From Microvirga arabica (lineage in GTDB: Bacteria > Pseudomonadota > Alphaproteobacteria > Rhizobiales > Beijerinckiaceae), in assembly GCF_016811235.1 (NCBI RefSeq), contig NZ_JAFBID010000022.1, positions 1-64,000 on the forward strand: DNA of 64,000 nucleotides, in the 5' to 3' direction. A model generated the notes under the pieces. It was not told the DNA's origin, did not search any database, and was given only the letters and a program-made list of their open reading frames with translations. Each line of letters starts with the position of its first letter. The first letter of the stretch is position 1. The translations under genes and the position numbers were made by a program. Shown here one piece after another: positions 23,786 to 32,699 of this stretch.

Positions 23786-24763
23786 ATGCCGTCCAGTCCA
23801 GGGGTCCCGACGCTTGATCAGCTGCGGATCTTTCTCACCATCGTGGATGTGGGCAGTTTTGCCGGTGCGGCCCGCAAGCTGGGTCGGGCGACATCTGTCA
23901 TCAGCTACTCGATCGCCAACCTGGAGGCGCAGCTCGGGGTGTCGCTCTTCGACCGGGAATCCACCCGCAAGCCTCAGCTGACCGAAGCCGGCCGGATGGT
24001 CTTGGCCGAAGCTAGGACCGTCTCCAATGGAGTTGATGGGCTACGCGCCAAGGTCAGAGGGCTGCTGCAGGGCTTGGAGGCGGAGATCCACCTCGTGCTC
24101 GACGTGATGCTGCCGGCTTGGCGCGTGGTCGATGCCCTCAAGGAGTTCCGGGCCGAGTTTCCGACGGTTCATCTGCGGTTGAACGTTGAGGCGCTCGGAG
24201 CCGTGACCCAGATGGTTCTCAACCGTTCCGCCTCGATCGGAGTGGGTCTGCCGCTCGATGCGGAAATCGCCGGGATCGAGCGGATCGGCGTGGGCGGCGT
24301 CGAGCTGGTGCCTGTGGCGGCGCCCAATCATCCGCTGGCCCGTGCGGGTCAGAATGCCCCTGGCGCAGGGCGTGACCACATCCAGCTTGTGCTGACGGAC
24401 CGCTCGCCCTTCACGCAGGGCCAGGATATGGCCGTTGTGGCAACACAGACGTGGCGTCTGGCGGATCTTGGCTCCAAGCACATGCTGCTGAGAGAGGGCA
24501 TTGGCTGGGGCAACATGCCGGAGCCGATGGTGCGCGAGGACCTGGCTGCTGGCCGGCTCGTCCACCTTGATATGCCCGACTGCCGCGGCGGATCCTACCG
24601 GCTGCAGGCGATCTATCGAACGGATACGCCGCCTGGCCCTGCCGGTTCATGGCTGATCAAGCGCTTTCAGGAGCAAGCCGAGAGCCCGACTGCAAGGGAC
24701 GATGAAAATGCTGCCCGCTCCCTTGCGGACGGCAGACCGCAAACGATAAAGGCCGCGGAGTGA
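23786..24763 (+). CDS. LysR family transcriptional regulator
   Basis: A 325-residue LysR regulator. The N-terminal winged helix-turn-helix (about residues 8-66) reads LDQLRIFLTIVDVGSFAGAA and LEAQLGVSLFDRESTRKPQLT; the rest is the inducer domain. The ATG follows GAGGAAA. It is divergent from the pirin operon, its likely target. The last codons lie within a strong bidirectional terminator (24748-24774). Confidence 0.93.
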   Translation: MPSSPGVPTLDQLRIFLTIVDVGSFAGAARKLGRATSVISYSIANLEAQLGVSLFDRESTRKPQLTEAGRMVLAEARTVSNGVDGLRAKVRGLLQGLEAEIHLVLDVMLPAWRVVDALKEFRAEFPTVHLRLNVEALGAVTQMVLNRSASIGVGLPLDAEIAGIERIGVGGVELVPVAAPNHPLARAGQNAPGAGRDHIQLVLTDRSPFTQGQDMAVVATQTWRLADLGSKHMLLREGIGWGNMPEPMVREDLAAGRLVHLDMPDCRGGSYRLQAIYRTDTPPGPAGSWLIKRFQEQAESPTARDDENAARSLADGRPQTIKAAE

Positions 24764-24780
24764 GCGCGGCCTTTCGTTTT
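24748..24780. terminator. Bidirectional intrinsic terminator between lysR and doxX-like genes
   Basis: A 10-bp perfect stem (AAAGGCCGCG at 24748-24757, CGCGGCCTTT at 24765-24774) encloses a 7-base loop that contains the lysR stop codon. T-rich sequence follows on both strands, which suits the convergent genes on each side. Confidence 0.8.
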
Positions 24781-24807
24781 GACGTCGATTGATCTGAAGG
24801 CAAGTCG

Positions 24808-25242
24808 TTAGCGGCGGGCATCCAGGCTGAAGCGGCCTGCACCGAAGGCCACGACCTGAAGCAATCCGCCGACCATGGCGATGTTCTTGAAGAAGTGGAT
24901 GAACTGGTTCTGATCCGCGAGATTGCCGTGGAACGCGAGCGCCGTCGCAAGAGTGAAGCCTGCGAGCCCTGCCGCAACGAGCCGCGTGCGATAACCGGCA
25001 ATCAGTGCAAGGCCGCCCAGGACCTCAACAATGACCGCAAGAGCGAACCCGAGAGGCGCCAGCGGCAGGCCTGCGGATTCGATATAGCCGATCGTTGCGG
25101 CCGGGGCGGCAATTTTTGAGGCGCCTGAGATGACGAAGATGGCGCTCAGGAGTACTCGGCCCGCGAGAGAAGCAGCATCAGCAAGGGCGAAAGCTGAACG
25201 GCGCTGAGTGTGGGTGTGAGGGACGGCTGCTGAGTTTGACAT
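24808..25242 (-). CDS. DoxX family membrane protein
   Basis: A 144-residue membrane protein with four hydrophobic segments and the DoxX-type stretches GRVLLSAIFVISGASKI and NFIHFFKN-like ending (NQFIHFFKNIAMVGG). I chose the ATG at 25242, with AAGGA upstream; a longer frame starting at 25479 has a non-protein-like N-terminus. Family members are linked to redox balance and thiosulfate metabolism, but this one cannot be assigned. A LysR-type box lies 106 bases upstream. Confidence 0.85.
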   Translation of the reverse strand: MSNSAAVPHTHTQRRSAFALADAASLAGRVLLSAIFVISGASKIAAPAATIGYIESAGLPLAPLGFALAVIVEVLGGLALIAGYRTRLVAAGLAGFTLATALAFHGNLADQNQFIHFFKNIAMVGGLLQVVAFGAGRFSLDARR

Positions 25243-25347
25243 GACGATAATTCCTTCTGAAAGGGCGCGGTTTGTGCAAGGCGCCGTGGACAGAAGGAAA
25301 GATGCCATCATGCAGCATAGCGGAAAAGACGAATAAAGTGGATCAAT

Positions 25348-25368
25348 ATGTTCGAAAAAATCGAACAT
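25348..25368. promoter_or_regulatory. LysR-type operator upstream of doxX-like gene
   Basis: ATGTTCGA and TCGAACAT form a perfect 8-bp inverted repeat around five A bases and contain the T-N11-A core of LysR boxes. It lies in the 265-base gap between the DoxX-like gene and the LysR gene upstream on the same strand. Either LysR protein of this region could bind it. Confidence 0.5.
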
Positions 25369-25507
25369 TATCGATGCAGGATGAAAGCTCAGGCTAGCTA
25401 TTTCTGGCACGTTAAGGAGGTAACGCGTTGGTCTGCTTGCTGACCTTGAGCAAGCATTTGTGAAAACATGAGGCTCCATGTCTGGCTCACCTCATGCCAT
25501 CGGCAGT

Positions 25508-26407
25508 TTAGGGATCCCGGCGTTTTTGTCTCAAGTAGTCGATGAGGACACGGAGCTTGAGCGGTACATTCCTGCGAGTCGGATAGTAGAGGTAGAAGCC
25601 GGAGAACGGCGGGCAGAACTCTTCCAGAAGCGGCACGAGTTCAGCTCGGGCAATATAGGGACGGAAAGTCTCTTCCATCCCGAAGGTGAGGCCTGCTCCG
25701 GCGCAAGCAAGACGGATCATCACCCTCATGTCGTTGGTGGTCACGCGAGAGTTCACGTCGACAGTAAAGTCACGCCCGTTTTCGGTGAACTCCCATCGGT
25801 AGGGGGCGACCTGCGGGTTTGGTCGCCATCCTATGCAGCGATGCTTTGGCAGATCCTGGGGATGCGCAGGCGCACCATGCCGCGCCAGATAGTCAGGGGA
25901 AGCCACAACCGTCTGGCGCTGCTCATTCGATACCGGAATGGCGATCATGTCCTGCTCGATTACTTCACCGAGACGCACGCCGGCATCGAAGCCCTCGGCC
26001 ACAATGTCGGATTCCTCGTCCGTGACAGTGATGTCGAGGCGGATGTCGGGGTATGTCGCAAGGAAGGCCGCCAGCAGCGGGCCGTCCAGGAATCTCTCGG
26101 CAATGGAGGAGACTGTTATGCGCAGCATGCCGCTGGGCTGTGCGCGCATCTCGCCGACGGCTTCCATGGCAGTGCTGACATCGTCGAGCGCAGGGCGCAC
26201 CGCCTGATAGAGCCGCTCTCCGGCCTCGGTGAGATGAACGCTGCGGGTCGTGCGCTGAACCAGCGCCACACCCATCCGCTCCTCAAGGCGTCTGATGGCT
26301 TGGCTGACGGCCGAGCGCGTCACCCCCAGGCGTTCGCTGGCGGCCCGGAAGCTGCGCGCTTCTGCGACGGTGACGAAAACGGTGATGCCGGCCAGATCGG
26401 TATTCAT
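25508..26407 (-). CDS. LysR family transcriptional regulator
   Basis: A 299-residue LysR regulator. The DNA-binding domain reads VAEARSFRAASERLGVTRSA and LEERMGVALVQRTTRSVHLT, and the inducer-binding domain follows. I chose the ATG at 26407; the longer frame begins with TTG at 26416. It is divergent from the SDR gene at 26542 (135-base gap), the likely primary target, and the DoxX-like gene lies behind it. Confidence 0.93.
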   Translation of the reverse strand: MNTDLAGITVFVTVAEARSFRAASERLGVTRSAVSQAIRRLEERMGVALVQRTTRSVHLTEAGERLYQAVRPALDDVSTAMEAVGEMRAQPSGMLRITVSSIAERFLDGPLLAAFLATYPDIRLDITVTDEESDIVAEGFDAGVRLGEVIEQDMIAIPVSNEQRQTVVASPDYLARHGAPAHPQDLPKHRCIGWRPNPQVAPYRWEFTENGRDFTVDVNSRVTTNDMRVMIRLACAGAGLTFGMEETFRPYIARAELVPLLEEFCPPFSGFYLYYPTRRNVPLKLRVLIDYLRQKRRDP

Positions 26408-26541
26408 TGATGACAAAATCTTACCAGCGCATTCATGATTGGCAAGTCGATTGCGCAGATCAGTCGAACTACCTTTCGTCCATGAGCTCGGGACCGCCGC
26501 ATCAAAGGCCCGGGCACAGGTTTGGGTGAAAGGAGAAATCC

Positions 26542-27270
26542 ATGTCCGAGATGAAGGTTGTTTTGATCACCGGCGCCTCCAGCGGAATCGGTGAGGCGGT
26601 GGCTCTGGAGCTGTCCAAAGCCGGGCACACCGTCATCGTAGGCGCACGCCGGACCGACCGTCTGCAAGACCTCGTCAGCCGGATCGAGGCATCCGGCGGC
26701 GTCGCGCGGGCCCACCAGCTCGATGTGACGTCACGAGATGACTTCGCGCGCGTCGCGTCTGACACGCTCGAGGAGTTCGGCCGCATCGACGTGATTGTTA
26801 ACAACGCGGGTGTCATGCCGCTTTCGCCCCTCAGCGCTCTCAAAGTGAGCGAGTGGGACCAGATGGTGGATGTGAACATCAAGGGCGTTCTGAACGGCAT
26901 TGCGGTTGTGCTGCCTGTCATGGAGACCCAAGGCTCCGGTCACATCATCAATGTCGCATCCATCGGTGCGCATCGGGTCTCGCCGACGGCTGCGGTCTAC
27001 TGCGCGACGAAATACGCTGTCTGGGCGATCTCGGACGGTCTTCGGCAAGAGACGGATCGATTGCGGGTCACGGTGATCTCGCCTGGCGTGGTCACGAGCG
27101 AACTCGCCGAGACGATCTCGGACGAGAGCACCCGGGAGGCTATGAGGGAGTTCCGCAGGACTGCGATCCACCCGGACGCCATCGGCCGAGCGATCCGCTA
27201 TGCGATCGAGCAGCCCCCGGAGGTGGACGTGAGCGAGATCATCGTTCGCCCGACTGCGAGTCCTCACTGA
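26542..27270 (+). CDS. SDR family oxidoreductase
   Basis: A 242-residue classical short-chain dehydrogenase. The cofactor site is TGASSGIG (about residues 10-17), NNAG occurs near 88-91, and the catalytic YCATK (Tyr-x-x-x-Lys) is near 154. The arginine pair in GARRTDR suggests NADPH preference. AAAGGAGA precedes the ATG. Divergent from lysR and followed after 15 bases by an Atu4866-like gene, so both may form one LysR-controlled unit. Substrate unknown. Confidence 0.93.
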   Translation: MSEMKVVLITGASSGIGEAVALELSKAGHTVIVGARRTDRLQDLVSRIEASGGVARAHQLDVTSRDDFARVASDTLEEFGRIDVIVNNAGVMPLSPLSALKVSEWDQMVDVNIKGVLNGIAVVLPVMETQGSGHIINVASIGAHRVSPTAAVYCATKYAVWAISDGLRQETDRLRVTVISPGVVTSELAETISDESTREAMREFRRTAIHPDAIGRAIRYAIEQPPEVDVSEIIVRPTASPH

Positions 27271-27285
27271 GGAAAGGAGCATGTG

Positions 27286-27654
27286 ATGCCAAGGAGCGCA
27301 CTCCCTCTCGTCCTTGCCGCCGCAATGGTCACCGCGCCATGGGCACTCGGGCAGCCTGCGAGCACCAATCAACCCCCAGTCAAGAAAGCAACAGAGATGG
27401 CAGGTCACCCCTATATCGGCATGTGGGTCACGAGTGATGGCCACATCCGCCAGGAGCTTCTCCCGAACGGTCGTTATGATGAGGCGCGGGGAACCCGCAT
27501 GAGCGCCTATCGGGGCCGCTACGAGATCCGCGGCACCAAAATCGACTACTGGGACGATACGGGCTTCACGGCCGACGGTGAGTTCATCGATGGCGTACTC
27601 CACCATGGCGGAATGCTGTTCTACAGAGAAGGGCAGGCAGAGCGACGTCCTTGA
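27286..27654 (+). CDS. Atu4866 domain-containing protein, probably exported
   Basis: A 122-residue protein with a signal peptide (about residues 1-22, ending near ALGQ) and a compact domain with HPYIGMWVTSDGHIRQELLP and RGTRMSAYRGRYEI that fits the small Atu4866-like family of unknown function, often found behind LysR-controlled SDR genes. I prefer the ATG at 27286, 6 bases after AGGAG, over the GTG just before it. A periplasmic location is inferred. Confidence 0.8.
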   Translation: MPRSALPLVLAAAMVTAPWALGQPASTNQPPVKKATEMAGHPYIGMWVTSDGHIRQELLPNGRYDEARGTRMSAYRGRYEIRGTKIDYWDDTGFTADGEFIDGVLHHGGMLFYREGQAERRP

Positions 27655-27867
27655 TCCTCAAGACGATCCCTGGCGAGGTCATGTGCTCCTCGACAGGGGT
27701 CCAGTGTCCGGTCATGGCGCACCTGAGACCTAAGGCCATGGGCAGCAACCCTCAGGAAACCAGACGTTCCGAAGGGTCCGGAAATATCAGTACCTGACCC
27801 ATTTCTGACGTTGAACTTGTTCATCAAGGACGTGATGCGGGTGTGCGGTTTATCGGAACGAACAGCG

Positions 27868-28878
27868 CTAGCGGACAATCAACTCGTGGGGCAGGAGTTG
27901 TTCGGAGCCCTGTTCCCCAGCCCATAAGACCTGCAATTGCTCCACAACTCTGGCGCCAAAATCCGCGTACGGGATGCGGACGGAGGTCAGCCAGGGGGCG
28001 ATCCAGGCGTTGAGTGTGTTGTCGTCAACGCCGACAATGCTGCATTCTTTTGGAACCTGAACGTGTGCTTCGGATGCGAGGCGGTAAGCCCCATACGCCA
28101 TAAGATCGCTCGGACAGAACAGGGCTGGAGGCCATGGACGCTTCTTTACGAGGTTCTGAGCCGCTGCATATCCGACCTCCAGATGCGAAAGGCCTGGTGC
28201 CTCAGCCTGCCTGAGTGCGCTCGTGGGCATTCCAAGATCCTCAAGCCGGGCCATGAAGCCGCCGACGCGGTCGCGCGTTGCCGATGAACCTTGCGAGGGG
28301 TAGATGACGGCAATCTCCCTGAATCCGCCCGACCACAAATGGTCTGCTGCATCCATGCCCGCGCGCCAGTTATCGATGCCGACGAAGGACCCCCTTGTGT
28401 CAGGATTGCGACGACCGACGAATACGATGGGGTCTCCGCGGGCTACTGCGGCAGATAAACCCTCGCTCCGGACCGCATTGACGACCACGTAACCCTGAAC
28501 CACCTGTGACCGCATTGCGTTCAGGTATTCATCCTGAAGATCCGCGCGGTCATGGGTATCGCACAGGATCATCACGTAACCGGCCGTACGCAGCGCCGTC
28601 TCGACTGAGGCTGCGATCGCCGCCATGGCAGGATTGTCGAGGTTCGGCGAGAGCATCGCGACAATCTTGCTTTCCCGCCTGCGCAGGGTGCGACCGACGT
28701 GGTTGGGCCGATAGCCCAGAGCCGAAACTAATTGCTGTACCCGTTCGACGGTTTCGGGAGAGGCCCGTCGTACCTCGCCATTCACAATACGCGATACGGT
28801 TGCGATGGATACGCCAGCCTGAGCGGCAACTGTCGCCAGAGAAACCGGCTCCTGCCTGATACGTCGTTGTTTCGTCAT
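27868..28878 (-). CDS. LacI family transcriptional regulator
   Basis: A 336-residue LacI regulator. The helix-turn-helix SLATVAAQAGVSIATVSRIV (about residues 13-32) and hinge are followed by a periplasmic-binding-protein-like sugar domain. The C-terminus is normal. It is divergent from the sugar ABC operon that starts at 29249, and a perfect 14-bp palindromic operator lies in the gap. It is expected to repress the operon until a sugar or sugar acid binds. Confidence 0.94.
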   Translation of the reverse strand: MTKQRRIRQEPVSLATVAAQAGVSIATVSRIVNGEVRRASPETVERVQQLVSALGYRPNHVGRTLRRRESKIVAMLSPNLDNPAMAAIAASVETALRTAGYVMILCDTHDRADLQDEYLNAMRSQVVQGYVVVNAVRSEGLSAAVARGDPIVFVGRRNPDTRGSFVGIDNWRAGMDAADHLWSGGFREIAVIYPSQGSSATRDRVGGFMARLEDLGMPTSALRQAEAPGLSHLEVGYAAAQNLVKKRPWPPALFCPSDLMAYGAYRLASEAHVQVPKECSIVGVDDNTLNAWIAPWLTSVRIPYADFGARVVEQLQVLWAGEQGSEQLLPHELIVR

Positions 28879-28965
28879 GACATCTTGTTCGTCAATTTTA
28901 CCGGTCCTGTCGAGCCTCGTGAATGCTCTGGCGAAGGCCTAGTCTAAAGGATGATAGACAGGTTA

Positions 28966-28979
28966 GGCAAACGTTTGCC
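28966..28979. promoter_or_regulatory. LacI-type operator for the sugar operon
   Basis: GGCAAACGTTTGCC is a perfect palindrome with the central CG typical of LacI-family operators. It lies 88 bases upstream of lacI and 270 bases upstream of the binding-protein start. The rest of the 370-base gap (28879-29248) has no supported gene. Confidence 0.75.
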
Positions 28980-29248
28980 AAATGCTACCCTACACACTAA
29001 CCTTCTTGAGGTGATTGGTCTGAGATCAGCGTGAAAAGGCCTCCTAGCCCAGGTGGGGAGTGCTGAAACACCCGGGCAGCGGCCCTGGTCCTTCGCATCA
29101 TGAGGGACTTGGCTGTGCCTCTTCGTGCCTCCAAACGGAGGATAGTGCTGGCCTGTCAGCCAGCTCTCAACGAGGTCTGAAGCCCTCGTGGCGCCACAGA
29201 TCCGAGCAAGTCTCGACTTTCGAGCGAGAAGACAAAACGGAGGAAACG

Positions 29249-30529
29249 ATGAAGACGACTAAGATGCTCCTGGGCTGCGCATTGTTCGCTGTCAGCTTGG
29301 GAATGAGCCAAGCCTATGCGCAGACAACCCTTCGGATGACCTGGTACTCGGATGGCAACGAGGGCGAAGTCATGTCGGATCTGCTGCGCCGGTTCGAGGA
29401 GCAGAACAAGGACATCAAGGTCGTCCTTGATCAGGTTCCCTTCAAAGCGATCAATGAGAACCTGCCGGTCCAGCTTGCAGCCGGGCAGGGCCCTGACCTT
29501 GCGCGTGTCGCAGATCTCGGCGGCGTGGCCCGCTACATGCTCGACCTTCGCCCTCATCTGAAGGATCCAGCCTATTTTGAAGCCAATTTCGGCCCCTTCC
29601 TCGAATGGATGCGTGTGCCGGGCGATACATCGTCCATACCCGGCTTCATGACTCAGCTCACTCTGACGGGGCCTTTCGTCAACAAGACGCTGTTCGAACA
29701 GGCGAATGTCCCAATGCCCGGACCCAAGGCAACTTGGGAGGAATGGGCGAAGGCGGCCAAGGATGTTGCTGCAAAGGTGCAGGCCCCGTTCCCGATCGCC
29801 ATTGACCGGTCCGGCCACCGGTTTTTGAGCCTCGCAATTACGCAGGGCGCGAAGCTGTTTAACGAAAAGGGCGAACCCGCCGTTGTGGACGAAGGATTCA
29901 GGCGGGGAGCGCAGCTCGTTTTCGACTGGCACAAGAACGGCGTGATGTCGAAGGAGCTCTGGGGCTCGGTGGCAGGCACCGCCTACCGGGGGGCGAATGA
30001 CGAGTTCAAGAACGCGCAGGTCGTGATGTACGAGTCTGGCTCCTGGCAGATCGGGCAGTTCGACAAGACGATCGGCGATGCATTCGACTGGGTGGCAGTT
30101 CCAACCCCCTGCGGGCCCGCCAACTGCTCTGGCATGCCGGGCGGCGCTGCGCTCGTGGCCATCAAGACCACCCAGCATCCAAAAGAAGTCGCTCTCCTCA
30201 TGGAATATCTCGCCAGCGACCAAGTTGCGGCAGAATTCTATGAACGCTCACTCTTCGTGCCAGGCCACTTGGGCATCGCCAAGAAAGGTCTTGAGTACAA
30301 GAGCGCCTCGCCCCAAGGAAAGGCAGCGCTGAAAGTCTTTAACGAGGGCGTGTCGCAGCTCTCTCCGGTTGCCAACAAGCTTCAGGGCTATGTCCACAAC
30401 CGTGTGATCTTCAACGCGGTGATCAGCCGGCTTGGCCAAGCCATCGCCGGAGAGGCCTCACTGGACGAGGCCTACCAGCGCATCGAGTCGGATGTGCAGC
30501 AGCAGATTGCCGAGCGCACCAAGAAGTAA
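29249..30529 (+). CDS. Sugar ABC transporter substrate-binding protein
   Basis: A 426-residue periplasmic binding protein of the MalE/UgpB-like class, with a signal peptide (about residues 1-25, ending AYAQ) and the start of the mature protein TTLRMTWYSDGNEGEV. GQGPDLARVADLGG marks the ligand-binding lobe. The ATG follows CGGAGGAAAC. It heads the operon of two permeases, an ATPase, a GH31 glycosidase and UxuA, so an oligosaccharide or glycoside is the likely ligand. A hairpin after the gene (30540-30565) would raise its level over the permeases. Confidence 0.93.
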   Translation: MKTTKMLLGCALFAVSLGMSQAYAQTTLRMTWYSDGNEGEVMSDLLRRFEEQNKDIKVVLDQVPFKAINENLPVQLAAGQGPDLARVADLGGVARYMLDLRPHLKDPAYFEANFGPFLEWMRVPGDTSSIPGFMTQLTLTGPFVNKTLFEQANVPMPGPKATWEEWAKAAKDVAAKVQAPFPIAIDRSGHRFLSLAITQGAKLFNEKGEPAVVDEGFRRGAQLVFDWHKNGVMSKELWGSVAGTAYRGANDEFKNAQVVMYESGSWQIGQFDKTIGDAFDWVAVPTPCGPANCSGMPGGAALVAIKTTQHPKEVALLMEYLASDQVAAEFYERSLFVPGHLGIAKKGLEYKSASPQGKAALKVFNEGVSQLSPVANKLQGYVHNRVIFNAVISRLGQAIAGEASLDEAYQRIESDVQQQIAERTKK

Positions 30530-30539
30530 GCCCGAAACC

Positions 30540-30575
30540 TGCCCCGGGTGGTCCCGCCCGGGGCATTCTCTCTCT
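30540..30575 (+). terminator. Hairpin attenuator between binding-protein and permease genes
   Basis: A 9-bp perfect stem (TGCCCCGGG at 30540-30548, CCCGGGGCA at 30557-30565) with an 8-base loop, followed by a pyrimidine-rich TTCTCTCTCT. Position inside the operon suggests partial termination or mRNA stabilisation. Confidence 0.6.
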
Positions 30576-30588
30576 GGCTGAAGACACC

Positions 30589-31626
30589 ATGACCCTCACG
30601 TCAAAGACTTCGCCGGTGGCATCGCCGGCTCCGGTAGGTGGTCTCGCCCAATCGCGCGGGACGAACCCTGTTCTGAAACTAGTCTCCCGGATCATCGATT
30701 GGCCAATGGCGGGCCTGCAGCGCCTCATTGGCGAAAGGCGGATGCCTTACATCTTCCTGCTGCCGAACCTTGTGTTCTTCGGCCTATTCGTGTTCGTGCC
30801 GATCGCAATCAACTTCGTCTATTCGGTCACCGGCGGTCCTGCACTGTTTCCATCTGAGCGCCCTTACGTTGGGGCTGACCAGTACGCTTACCTGTTCGAG
30901 TGCGGGTCCTATGTGGATCCGAACAGCTGCCGTGAGGACCATTTCTGGCGCGGCGTCTACAACACGCTCTTCTTCTCCCTGTTTCAGGTTCTTGCCATGG
31001 TGGGGCTGTCGCTCCTGACTGCCGTCGTGCTCAACATGAAGATCCGCGGTCGCGGCTTCTTTCGGGCAGTTTATTTCTTTCCCGTCCTGCTGTCGCCGGT
31101 TGTGGTGGCGCTGATCTGGAAGTGGATTTTGCAGCGCGACGGTCTTTTGAACGCCGCCATCACAGGCTTCGGCGGTGACAGAATCCTCTTTCTCGCTGAG
31201 CCCGGCTGGGCCATGTTCTGGGCCATCTTCGTATCGGTCTGGGCCCATATGGGATTCTACACCCTCATCCTCCTGGCGGGCCTCCAAGCCATTCCGGCGG
31301 ATATCTACGAGGCCGCCGAGATGGATGCGACGCCCCGGTGGCGCGTATTCTGGCGTCTCACCCTGCCACTGCTCTGGCCCAACCTGATCGTTGTGATCGT
31401 GCTGTCCCTGATCCGCGCCGTGCAAACCTTTGATGAGGTGTTCGTGCTCACCGGAGGCGGACCGGGCACATCCACCCTCATGGTCGTGCAGTACATTTAC
31501 GAGACGGCATTCTCGAACCAGGTTCAGAATTTCGGTCTCGCGGCGGCGGCCTCCGTCGTGCTCGGCATCGTGCTCTTCGCCCTGACGTTGGCGCAGCTCG
31601 CCTTCACGCAACGCAAGTCCTCGTGA
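30589..31626 (+). CDS. Sugar ABC transporter permease (MalF-like)
   Basis: A 345-residue inner-membrane permease with six or more hydrophobic segments. The EAA loop EAAEMDATPRWRVFWRLTLP lies near residue 242. A hydrophilic N-terminus of about 50 residues precedes the first membrane segment. It pairs with the MalG-like protein encoded 7 bases downstream to form the channel, energised by the ATPase at 32700. Confidence 0.93.
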   Translation: MTLTSKTSPVASPAPVGGLAQSRGTNPVLKLVSRIIDWPMAGLQRLIGERRMPYIFLLPNLVFFGLFVFVPIAINFVYSVTGGPALFPSERPYVGADQYAYLFECGSYVDPNSCREDHFWRGVYNTLFFSLFQVLAMVGLSLLTAVVLNMKIRGRGFFRAVYFFPVLLSPVVVALIWKWILQRDGLLNAAITGFGGDRILFLAEPGWAMFWAIFVSVWAHMGFYTLILLAGLQAIPADIYEAAEMDATPRWRVFWRLTLPLLWPNLIVVIVLSLIRAVQTFDEVFVLTGGGPGTSTLMVVQYIYETAFSNQVQNFGLAAAASVVLGIVLFALTLAQLAFTQRKSS

Positions 31627-31633
31627 GGCCGTC

Positions 31634-32683
31634 ATGAACATTGCTCGTCTCGCTACAGCCCGCCGCAATCCCAAAGGTTGGCATTGGACTGACATTGCAG
31701 CCTACACGTACCTGGTGCTCGGCGTGCTCCTAATGTTCGGCCCGGTGCTGTGGCTGGTTTTGTCCTCATTCAAGACACAGGCTAGCCTCCTCGAGTTTCC
31801 GCCCTCCCTTCTGCCGATGTCGCAGAAGGAAGTGACCGTGCCTGGCTACCCGCAGCCGCTGCCTCTGTTCACGGTGACTATGGAGGACGGGACCACGCGC
31901 GAGCTCGCACAGGTCCGCCGCGTCGGCATCCAAGCCCAGATGATCGATCCGGCCAACCCGGGCCAGCAGCTCAGGGTGCCCATCGACAAGCGGGTACCCG
32001 TGCGCCAGTTCGCACTCGCCACGGAAAACTACACCGAACCGCTGGAGCGCTTTGCCTTCCCGCAGTTCCTCGCGAATTCCGTTTTTGTGACGGTGGTCGC
32101 GACACTGATCACGCTTCTGATCAACTCCATGGCGGCCTATGCCCTTTCAATCTATGAGTTCAAGGGCAAGAATGCCGCCATGCTGATGGTGATTGGCACG
32201 TTGATGATCCCAATCACCATCATCCTGGTGCCGGTTTATCTGGTGGTGACCAAGCTCGGACTTGTTAATTCACTCTGGGCCGTGATCTTGCCGGGAGCAG
32301 CGACACCGACAGGCGTATTCCTCCTGCGTCAGTACATGCTGACCTTGCCGCGCGATCTCATCGAAGCGGCTCGCATGGACAAGGCATCGGAGTGGCAGAT
32401 CTATTGGCGCATCGTGATGCCCCTGACCCTGCCGGCACTCGCCGTGCTAACCATCTTCTCGATCATGTGGCGCTGGAACGAGTTCCTGTGGCCGCTTGCC
32501 GTCCTGACAAAGACCGAGTCCTACACGCTGCAGATCGGCCTCAACGCTTTCCAGGGCGAGTTGCAGACGCAGTGGCAGTATCTCCTGGCGATGACCGTGA
32601 TGACCCTGACCCCGGTCGCGATCGTGTTCGTGTTCCTGCAACGCTTCATCACCACCGGTATTGCCAATACCGGGATGAAATAA
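31634..32683 (+). CDS. Sugar ABC transporter permease (MalG-like) with large periplasmic loop
   Basis: A 349-residue permease. Compared with an ordinary MalG of about 280 residues it has an insertion of roughly 80 residues after the first membrane segment (about residues 60-140), rich in Pro, Gln and Thr and predicted to be periplasmic; similar loops occur in alpha-glucoside (AglG-type) permeases. The EAA motif EAARMDKASEWQIYWRIVMP lies near residue 240. GAGG precedes the ATG. The partner permease is encoded immediately upstream. Confidence 0.92.
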   Translation: MNIARLATARRNPKGWHWTDIAAYTYLVLGVLLMFGPVLWLVLSSFKTQASLLEFPPSLLPMSQKEVTVPGYPQPLPLFTVTMEDGTTRELAQVRRVGIQAQMIDPANPGQQLRVPIDKRVPVRQFALATENYTEPLERFAFPQFLANSVFVTVVATLITLLINSMAAYALSIYEFKGKNAAMLMVIGTLMIPITIILVPVYLVVTKLGLVNSLWAVILPGAATPTGVFLLRQYMLTLPRDLIEAARMDKASEWQIYWRIVMPLTLPALAVLTIFSIMWRWNEFLWPLAVLTKTESYTLQIGLNAFQGELQTQWQYLLAMTVMTLTPVAIVFVFLQRFITTGIANTGMK

Positions 32684-32699
32684 CTGGACTGATTGAATC

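Noticed and set aside
22696-23817. 373-codon plus-strand open frame
   Set aside because: It lies opposite the pirin gene, which has clear motifs; no binding site or domain supports the frame.
25478-26410. 310-codon plus-strand open frame
   Set aside because: It is antisense to a clear LysR gene.
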